Assembly: GCA_030535605.1 (NCBI GenBank)
Contig: JAUNRQ010000022.1
Coordinates: forward strand, 1 to 39,624
DNA from: Pseudoxanthomonas suwonensis
GTDB lineage: Bacteria > Pseudomonadota > Gammaproteobacteria > Xanthomonadales > Xanthomonadaceae
Direction of reading: 5' to 3'
DNA: 39,624 nucleotides
This document shows, one piece after another, positions 34,420-39,624 of this stretch. A program made the position numbers and the translations under genes. Under the pieces are notes generated by a model, which saw nothing but the letters and a program-made list of their open reading frames with translations, had not been told where the DNA came from and ran no database searches. Position 1 is the first letter of the stretch. Each line of letters starts with the position of its first letter.

Positions 34420-35124
34420 TCAGGCCACTCCCACCCCCCAGGGATCGTTGCCGCTTCTGGCGGCAAGTGCACGCACCCGCAACAGGTGCAACTGCAGCTC
34501 CTCCGCCGTCGGCTGCACCCGAGGCCGCGGACCGCTGGGGCGCGCTGGTGCATGCGCGCTACGGCGCGGGCGCGTTTCGTCGCGCGGGGCGGCGAAGCCC
34601 AGCTCGTCCTGCCCTGACGTCAGCGCCAGGTAGACCTCGGCAAGGATCTGCGCGTCCAGCAGCGCGCCATGCAGCTGGCGATGGCTGTTGTCGACGCCAA
34701 GTCGCTTGCACAGCGCATCCAGCGAGTTGCGCTGTCCGGGGAAGCGTTCACGTGCCAGCAACAACGTGTCTAGCACACCGCAGCGATCAGCCATCGCCCC
34801 GCGGCCGTCAAGCAAGGACAGTTCGTGATCCAGGAAACCGATGTCGAACTGCGCGTTGTGGATGACCAGTTCGGCACCATCGACGAACTCGAGGAACTCG
34901 TCGGCGATGGCCGCGAACCTGGGCTTGTCGGCAAGGAACTCCAGTGTCAGGCCGGTGACTTCCTGCGCGCCGGGCTCGAATGCGCGCTCCGGGTGGATGT
35001 ACTGGTGCCAGGTGCGACCGGTCGGTCGTCGCTCCACCAGCTCCACGCAACCGATTTCGACCACGCGATTGCCCTTGCGCCATTCCAGGCCGGTGGTTTC
35101 GGTATCGAGGATGATCTGGCGCAT
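34420..35124 (-). CDS. dnaQ: DNA polymerase III epsilon subunit (3'-5' exonuclease)
   Basis: Epsilon proofreads in the replicative polymerase core. The 234-residue protein starts MRQIILDTETTGL, giving Exo I (Asp7, Glu9); Exo II is HNAQFDIGFLDHEL and Exo III is LHGALLDAQILAEVYLALT, with the expected histidine in DNSHRQLHGALLD. A disordered C-terminal segment rich in Arg, Pro and Ala (about 185-234) should bind the alpha subunit. It is read in the same direction as rnhA, with 56 bases between. The dnaQ-rnhA-methyltransferase-gloB neighbourhood matches E. coli dnaQ-rnhA-yafS-gloB. Confidence 0.95.
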   Translation of the reverse strand: MRQIILDTETTGLEWRKGNRVVEIGCVELVERRPTGRTWHQYIHPERAFEPGAQEVTGLTLEFLADKPRFAAIADEFLEFVDGAELVIHNAQFDIGFLDHELSLLDGRGAMADRCGVLDTLLLARERFPGQRNSLDALCKRLGVDNSHRQLHGALLDAQILAEVYLALTSGQDELGFAAPRDETRPRRSAHAPARPSGPRPRVQPTAEELQLHLLRVRALAARSGNDPWGVGVA

Positions 35125-35180
35125 GACGGTCCGGAGAAGTAGCTGGCAATACGGTAACGCAACAGGAAGCGGCGACGGGC

Positions 35181-35627
35181 CTAGCCGCCCGCCGCCTTCA
35201 GCCGCAACGCCTCGTCGCGTGCCAGCGCATCCACCCGCTCGTTGTCGGGATCACCGCTGTGGCCCTTGACCCAGTGCCATTGCACCCGGTGGCGTGCGGT
35301 GGCCTTCTGCAGGCGCTCCCACAGGTCGCGATTCTTCACCGGCTCGCCGGATGCGGTTCTCCATCCGCGACGCACCCAGTTCGCCAGCCATTGGGTGATG
35401 CCTTGGCGGACGTACTGCGAATCGGTGGTCAGATCGACTTCGCAGGCTTCGGTCAGGGTTTCCAGGGCGACGATGGCCGCCATCAACTCCATCCGGTTGT
35501 TGGTGGACTGCGCCTCGCCGCCGGACAGCGCGCGCTCGTGGCTGCCGTAGCGCAGCAGGGCGGCCCAGCCGCCGGGACCGGGGTTGCCCAGGCACGCCCC
35601 GTCGGTATGGATCTCGATGCGTTTCAC
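35181..35627 (-). CDS. rnhA: Ribonuclease HI
   Basis: RNase HI removes RNA from RNA-DNA hybrids such as R-loops and primers. The 148-residue protein has the complete acidic set: Asp in [17 protein letters not shown], Glu in [10 protein letters not shown], Asp in DLTTDSQYV and the final Asp in NERVDALAR, plus the HWVKGHSG loop. The start is a GTG (KRIEIHTDG follows) whose bases overlap the stop of the upstream methyltransferase gene as GTGA, so translation is probably coupled. Confidence 0.96.
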   Translation of the reverse strand: MKRIEIHTDGACLGNPGPGGWAALLRYGSHERALSGGEAQSTNNRMELMAAIVALETLTEACEVDLTTDSQYVRQGITQWLANWVRRGWRTASGEPVKNRDLWERLQKATARHRVQWHWVKGHSGDPDNERVDALARDEALRLKAAGG

Positions 35628-36301
35628 TGCAGCGCCTGTCCGTCCAGACTGCCTCGGAAAGCCGCGGCAGTTGCAAGGCGGGGAGCCCCTTGACGCACCG
35701 GCGTCAGCGGCAGCCGGCGCTTGTCGGCACACAACAGGTAGGCAGCGCGCATTCCCGCGCCCTGGCCGGGGTCTCCGCCGGTGTCGACCTGCCAGCGTGG
35801 TCCCAATCCGAGCGACACCGGCTCCGGCGTGAGGCCCGCCGCACGCAGGCGCTTGCGCCAGGACAGCGGTTCGGCGGCATGCAGACCCTGCCCCCGCCAG
35901 CGCAGGCGATACGGTGCCAACGGGTTCAACGCGAACAGGCACAAGCGGCCACCGGGCACCAGCAGACGCGCGCACTCCTGCAGCAGGCCCTGGTTGTCCG
36001 CCGGGCGTCCCGAGGGGTGCTGCAGCACGATCGTTCCGAAGGCTTCACTGGCCAGCGGCAGCCCGGCCGCGCAGCGGAAGGCACCACGCCAGCCGTTGCC
36101 ATCGGCCTGCAATTGCCAGCCGCGGCCACTGTCCGGCGCAGCGTCCACGGGCAGCGGTGCCAGCCAAAGCCACGGTTGGGCCGGCCGCTGGCGCAACGCT
36201 TCGGCCAGCAACGGCGCTTCGGCATCCAGCACCGCACGGCCTTCGGCCAAGCTGAACCAGCACGGAGGTTGCGGGGCTTCGGGATGCATCGACACGGGCA
36301 T
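35624..36301 (-). CDS. SAM-dependent methyltransferase-like protein (YafS-like position)
   Basis: The 225-residue protein has a class I methyltransferase outline: a weakly conserved N-terminal part ([22 protein letters not shown]), a central [45 protein letters not shown], typical of the motif after strand 4-5, and a C-terminal [11 protein letters not shown]. The classical glycine-rich GxGxG loop is not evident, so the SAM site may be degenerate. It sits where yafS lies in E. coli. The ATG at 36301 is supported by TAGAAT seven bases upstream (possible leaderless start); an ATG at 36289 is the alternative. Substrate unknown. Confidence 0.75.
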   Translation of the reverse strand: MPVSMHPEAPQPPCWFSLAEGRAVLDAEAPLLAEALRQRPAQPWLWLAPLPVDAAPDSGRGWQLQADGNGWRGAFRCAAGLPLASEAFGTIVLQHPSGRPADNQGLLQECARLLVPGGRLCLFALNPLAPYRLRWRGQGLHAAEPLSWRKRLRAAGLTPEPVSLGLGPRWQVDTGGDPGQGAGMRAAYLLCADKRRLPLTPVRQGAPRLATAAAFRGSLDGQALQ

Positions 36302-36307
36302 GGCGGC

Positions 36308-36314
36308 TATTCTA
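36308..36314. promoter_or_regulatory. Overlapping divergent -10-like box between methyltransferase and gloB genes
   Basis: TATTCTA holds TATTCT on the plus strand (36308-36313, for gloB) and TAGAAT on the minus strand (36314-36309, for the methyltransferase). Both match the -10 consensus in four or five positions. On the minus strand the box is seven bases from the ATG at 36301. On the plus strand transcription would begin near 36320. No convincing -35 was found. Confidence 0.35.
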
Positions 36315-36356
36315 CGCACCGCCCGCCTCCGGCCCAGGAAGCTGAACCACGACGTT

Positions 36357-37115
36357 TTGCAGCCGATCCCCGCATTCAACGACAACTACATCTGGATGTC
36401 CGCCACCGGCGGGCAACGGTTGCTGGTGGATCCCGGCGATGCCGCGCCGGTACTGGACGCACTGAACGCGGCCGGCGCAGTCCCCGCGGCGATCCTGCTG
36501 ACGCACCACCATGACGACCACATCGGCGGCGTGCCGGAACTGCTGCGGCACTGGCCGCAAACCCCCGTCTTCGCCCCGCACGACGAACGCATCGCCGTGC
36601 CTGCCCGCCGTGTGGCCGGGGGCGATGTCGTGTCCGTCGGGCGGTGGACCTTCACCGTCATCGACGTGCCCGGCCACACCCGCAGCCACATCGCCTTCCA
36701 CGGCCACGGACGACTCTTCTGCGGCGACACGCTGTTCAGCCTGGGCTGCGGACGCATGTTCGAAGGCAGCCCGGAACAGTTCGTGGCCTCGCTGGACGCC
36801 TTGGCGGCGCTGCCGGATGACACCCGCGTGTACTGCGCCCACGAGTACACGCTGGCCAATGCGGCCTTCGCGCGGGCGGTGGAGCCAGGAAACGTCCGGC
36901 TCGCCGAACGGACTCGCGAAGCGCAGGCGCAGCGCGCCGCCGGCCAGCCGACGTTGCCGAGCACCCTGGAAAGCGAACGCGCCTGCAATCCGTTCCTGCG
37001 CATCGACGTGCCCGAGGTGATCCAGGCCGTTGCCCGCCACGAGGGCCGACCTGCCGCGGACCGCGTCGCCACCTTTGCCGCCCTGCGGCGCTGGAAGGAC
37101 GGGTTCCGCGCATGA
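36357..37115 (+). CDS. gloB: Hydroxyacylglutathione hydrolase (glyoxalase II)
   Basis: Glyoxalase II hydrolyses S-D-lactoylglutathione to lactate and glutathione, the second step of methylglyoxal detoxification. The metallo-beta-lactamase fold and metal site are clear: PAFNDNYIW, ILLTHHHDDHIGGVPEL, VPGHTRSHIAFH, LFCGDTLFSLGCGRMFEG and YCAHEYTLAN, then the C-terminal substrate helix region with LPSTLESERACNPFLR. The start is uncertain. A TTG at 36357 gives 252 residues, the family length, with PIPAFNDNYIW right after it; an ATG at 36300 adds 19 residues but overlaps the opposite gene's start codon. The stop overlaps the mltD start (ATGA). Confidence 0.92.
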   Translation: MQPIPAFNDNYIWMSATGGQRLLVDPGDAAPVLDALNAAGAVPAAILLTHHHDDHIGGVPELLRHWPQTPVFAPHDERIAVPARRVAGGDVVSVGRWTFTVIDVPGHTRSHIAFHGHGRLFCGDTLFSLGCGRMFEGSPEQFVASLDALAALPDDTRVYCAHEYTLANAAFARAVEPGNVRLAERTREAQAQRAAGQPTLPSTLESERACNPFLRIDVPEVIQAVARHEGRPAADRVATFAALRRWKDGFRA

Positions 37116-38287
37116 GCATCCGTCACCTGCTGCATGCCGGATCGGCGTGCGTGCTGCTGGCCTGGCCAGCCTGGGCCACGGCCACCAGCCCCATCGGCAA
37201 TGCATCCGCAGCGCTTGAACTTCCCGTTGCCGACGGTTCCGGCGCCGCTGCCAGTGACACCGGCATCGCTGAAGGCGCAATGCCCGCGCCGCCGTCGAGC
37301 GGCCGCCGCACCGGCGCGGACATCTACCAGCGCTTCCGCGACGGCCTCGCCGACAAGAACTGCAGCGCCGCCGAGACCAGCCGCTGGCGACGCCACTTCG
37401 CCCACGCGCCCGGCCACCTGAGTGACAGCCAGCGCGACGTGCTGCCCCTGTTCGGCTACGTGGTCGACGAGTTGCTTGACGCCGGCCTGCCGACCGAGTT
37501 CGCCCTGATCCCGTTCGTCGAAAGCGGCTACCGCCCGGACGCGCGCAGCCCCAGCGGGCCGTTGGGAATGTGGCAGTTCATCGGCATCACCGCACGAAAC
37601 CAAGGCATCCCGATGCGCGGTGGATACGACGGGCGCCTGTCGCCGGTTGACTCCACGCGCGCGGCGGTGCGCTATCTGCGCACCTTGTACGGGCTGTTCG
37701 GCGGCAACTGGGAACTGGCGGTCATGGGCTACAACGCCGGGGAAAACCGCATCCTCGGCGCCATCCGCCGCAGTGGCCAACGCGTGGTCAATGCCGATCC
37801 GGCCAAGCTCGGCGGCATCCCCGACATCACCCGGGCCTACGTGCGCAAGCTGCATGCATTGGCCTGCGTGCTCGACGAAGCCGACGATCGCCCGCAATGG
37901 CGCACGGCCATGCAGCGCGAAGTGCCGACCTACACCGGCATCGAGCTGCCGCAAGGCACCCGCAGCCTGGACGACTGGGCCAATCGCCACGGCTACAACG
38001 CGCAACGCATTCGCCGGCTCAATCCTGCATTGGCCGGTGGCAACATCGCCGCGTTGCGAAGCACGCGCATCCTCGCCCCGTCGTCGGCAGCGGCGCTGGC
38101 CAGCACGGCGGCGACGGACGGCATCGCCAGCGCTGGCGTTCGTACCCATACCGTCGAACCGGGCGACACCGCCGGTGCCATCGCCCGCCGCCATGGCGTG
38201 CCGATCGCCGAACTGCTGCGCCGCAATGGCCTGCACCCGGCCAGCGTGTTGCGTCCCGGACAAGTCCTGCGCCTGGACGCGGACTGA
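37112..38287 (+). CDS. mltD: MltD-like lytic transglycosylase with LysM domain
   Basis: This 391-residue exported enzyme should cleave glycan strands between MurNAc and GlcNAc, making anhydro ends. It has a signal peptide ([13 protein letters not shown]), a long N-terminal helical region, then an SLT domain with the catalytic Glu in [25 protein letters not shown] (near residue 135) and the usual later blocks [21 protein letters not shown]-like [24 protein letters not shown]. One LysM repeat ends the protein ([29 protein letters not shown]). MltD of E. coli is a lipoprotein and is next to gloB; here no lipobox is seen. Start overlaps gloB by four bases. Confidence 0.9.
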   Translation: MSIRHLLHAGSACVLLAWPAWATATSPIGNASAALELPVADGSGAAASDTGIAEGAMPAPPSSGRRTGADIYQRFRDGLADKNCSAAETSRWRRHFAHAPGHLSDSQRDVLPLFGYVVDELLDAGLPTEFALIPFVESGYRPDARSPSGPLGMWQFIGITARNQGIPMRGGYDGRLSPVDSTRAAVRYLRTLYGLFGGNWELAVMGYNAGENRILGAIRRSGQRVVNADPAKLGGIPDITRAYVRKLHALACVLDEADDRPQWRTAMQREVPTYTGIELPQGTRSLDDWANRHGYNAQRIRRLNPALAGGNIAALRSTRILAPSSAAALASTAATDGIASAGVRTHTVEPGDTAGAIARRHGVPIAELLRRNGLHPASVLRPGQVLRLDAD

Positions 38288-38387
38288 GCCGACGCGCACG
38301 GCCTGGCCGCTCGGCCACGGGCAGCGGCGACCTGCCCGTGCCGGCATGGCAAACTTGCACAATTCACCCCGCAATCGAGAGCACACC

Positions 38388-39185
38388 ATGGGTTTCCTGA
38401 AAGGCAAGCGCGCGCTGATTACCGGCATCGCCAGTGACCGTTCCATCGCCAGCGGCATTGCCGAGGCCATGCACCGCGAAGGCGCGGAACTGGCCTTCAC
38501 CTACCAGACGGACAAACTCAAGCCGCGCGTGGAAAAGGCGGCCGCCGAACTCGGCAGCGACATCGTGATCCCGCTGGACGTGGCCGACGACACCCAGATC
38601 GATGCCTGCTTTGACGCCCTGTCGCAGCGCTGGAGCGACGGCTTCGACATCCTCGTGCATGCCATCGCCTTCGCCCCGCGCGAGGCCATCGCCGGCCAGT
38701 TCCTCGACGGATTGACCCGCGAGAACTTCGCCATCGCCCATGACATTTCCGCCTACTCGCTGGCGGCGCTCGCCAAGGCGGCACGCCCGCACATGGCCGG
38801 ACGCAAGGGCTCGATCCTGACCCTGAGCTACCTCGGCGCCGAGCGGGCGCTGGAAGGCTACAACGTGATGGGCGTGGCCAAGGCTTCGCTGGAAGCGACG
38901 GTGCGCTACCTTGCCTACAACCTCGGCCCGGAAGGCATCCGCGTCAACGCCGTGTCCGCTGGCCCGATCAAGACCCTGGCCGCGGCCGGCATCGGCGGAT
39001 TCCGCAAGATCCTCGGCCACGTCGAAGAGAACGCCCCGCTGCGGCGCACGGTGAACATCGAAGACGTCGGCAACGTCGCCGCGTTCCTGTGCTCGGACCT
39101 GGCCTCCGGCGTGACCGGCGAAGTCACCCATGTCGACGCCGGCTACAACATCCTCGGCATGACCGGTCTCAACAGCCAGGATTGA
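38388..39185 (+). CDS. fabI: Enoyl-ACP reductase FabI
   Basis: FabI reduces the trans-2-enoyl-ACP with NADH in each round of fatty acid elongation and is the target of triclosan-type drugs. The 265-residue SDR protein has [19 protein letters not shown] as dinucleotide loop, [11 protein letters not shown], then [29 protein letters not shown] with the two tyrosines (Tyr148, Tyr158) and Lys165 in the FabI order Y-x6-[12 protein letters not shown] and [11 protein letters not shown] follow. Length and motif spacing match E. coli FabI. GAGAG lies seven bases before the ATG. It is 100 bases from mltD and probably has its own promoter. Confidence 0.96.
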   Translation: MGFLKGKRALITGIASDRSIASGIAEAMHREGAELAFTYQTDKLKPRVEKAAAELGSDIVIPLDVADDTQIDACFDALSQRWSDGFDILVHAIAFAPREAIAGQFLDGLTRENFAIAHDISAYSLAALAKAARPHMAGRKGSILTLSYLGAERALEGYNVMGVAKASLEATVRYLAYNLGPEGIRVNAVSAGPIKTLAAAGIGGFRKILGHVEENAPLRRTVNIEDVGNVAAFLCSDLASGVTGEVTHVDAGYNILGMTGLNSQD

Positions 39186-39248
39186 GCCCGTCGCGGGTCG
39201 ATGGGGGCCGCGGGGGACGTATTCCTTCGGCCATTCCTCAACCCGGGC

Positions 39249-39268
39249 CTCTCGCGTGCGCGGGAGAG
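39249..39268. repeat. Imperfect palindrome, CTCTCGCG/CGGGAGAG
   Basis: CTCTCGCG is followed by TGCG and then CGGGAGAG; the arms match at seven of eight positions. It is the same type as the elements at 13194 and 39480 and lies 63 bases after the fabI stop codon. Confidence 0.55.
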
Positions 39269-39479
39269 AAAATGGGCGAGGCGCCGGTTGAGGTGGCGAG
39301 CAGCCACAAACACCCGTCGACGCAACGGGGCAAGCTTCACCTGTGTCGCCAGCACCCACGGTCGGAACCCGGTTGGGGACAGCGAGCACGGCGCGACCTT
39401 CCGCATTCGACGCGTGCGCCGCGTGCACAGGTTGCTCGTTGAAGAAGCGGTCCGCCGAAGCCATGGCGCACGCGCTTCA

Positions 39480-39501
39480 CCTCTCCCGCATGCGGGAGAG
39501 G
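39480..39501. repeat. Perfect 22-bp palindrome, CCTCTCCCGCA/TGCGGGAGAGG
   Basis: The left arm CCTCTCCCGCA is matched exactly by the right arm TGCGGGAGAGG, so the whole 22-bp element is self-complementary. It has the same arms as the element at 13194-13213 and a similar left flank (GCGCTTCA here, GCGCTTTCGA there). It is intergenic, between fabI and the window end. Confidence 0.8.
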
Positions 39502-39624
39502 CCGAAGCCGCCCCGCCACGGCGGATGAATGGCGAGCACAGTGGAAACACGACGGTATCGGAGCCCGGTCTGACCTGCTCGACTTCTTCGGACCACTGAT
39601 TATTGGAGAACGGCTTCGGTGGAT

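Larger units (their letters stand above)
39186..39624. other. Noncoding tail with palindromic repeats
   Basis: After fabI there are about 440 bases without a supported gene. The stretch contains two CTCTC-type palindromes (39249-39268 and 39480-39501). The sequence ends in GGAGAACGG, which could be the ribosome site of a gene just beyond the window, but no start codon is visible. Open frames here give only repeat-type peptides (SPACGRGE on the minus strand) and no family I know. Confidence 0.6.

Noticed and set aside
36386-38500. Open frame of 704 codons antisense to gloB and mltD
   Set aside because: It runs through two well-supported genes on the other strand and has low-complexity Arg/Ala/Gly content.
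39143-39550. Minus-strand frame of 135 codons over the tail after fabI
   Set aside because: It starts in repeats, its peptide contains the SPACGRGE string produced by translated palindromes, and it runs into the end of fabI.

Overview
The window is GC-rich chromosomal DNA with tightly packed genes on both strands. It most resembles a member of the Xanthomonadaceae/Lysobacteraceae (Lysobacter, Luteimonas or Thermomonas type). The evidence is gene content and order: a soluble stand-alone RnfB next to metG, small DUF6164 and DUF6165 proteins, a TraB/GumN protein, an exported M17 aminopeptidase, and short CCTCTCCC...GGGAGAGG palindromes between genes. Family level is an inference from recalled families; no search was run. 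I see no insertion sequence, prophage, CRISPR array or replication origin.

Layout. 1-8.7 kb: the start of an unknown basic protein, a rhomboid protease, an exported M14 carboxypeptidase, a YdeI/DUF1801 protein, a duplicated-domain lipoprotein, the SelO AMPylase, a DUF411 lipoprotein and a CsdA/DbpA-like DEAD-box helicase. 8.7-17.8 kb: an exported S9 peptidase, a YhiN-like flavoprotein, a TrhO-like tRNA hydroxylase translationally coupled to a 58-residue membrane protein, an exported M17 aminopeptidase, DUF6164, an HD protein, an HPF-like ribosome factor, a spermidine-synthase-like protein and a small lipoprotein. 17.8-23.1 kb: a GT4 glycosyltransferase, metG, a HAD protein that has lost its middle, the soluble RnfB and a GumN protein. 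23.2-29.9 kb: the cluster nnrD-tsaE-amiC-mutL, with queG divergent, the order known from enterobacteria (yjeS-yjeF-yjeE-amiB-mutL). 30-34.3 kb: DUF6165, tRNA-Ser(CGA) with a terminator, then a three-gene phosphorylation module. 34.4-39.2 kb: dnaQ, rnhA and a methyltransferase opposite gloB and mltD, again an order known from E. coli, then fabI and a noncoding tail with palindromic repeats.

The most system-like part is 30766-34303: a soluble PP2C phosphatase, a membrane sensor that joins a Cache-like periplasmic domain, HAMP, SpoIIE-type phosphatase and RsbW-type kinase in one chain, and an overlapping STAS protein. This looks like a partner-switching circuit in which one membrane protein could both phosphorylate and dephosphorylate the STAS protein, similar in output to HsbR/HsbA of Pseudomonas but with a transmembrane input. 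A perfect 12-bp inverted repeat lies directly after a possible -10 box in front of the sensor gene.

Other points to check are the in-frame internal deletion in the HAD gene, several starts without a Shine-Dalgarno sequence that have a -10-like hexamer 6-8 nt upstream (possible leaderless mRNAs), two divergent gene pairs that may share one overlapping -10 box, and a PxSILE motif present twice in the AmiC linker.
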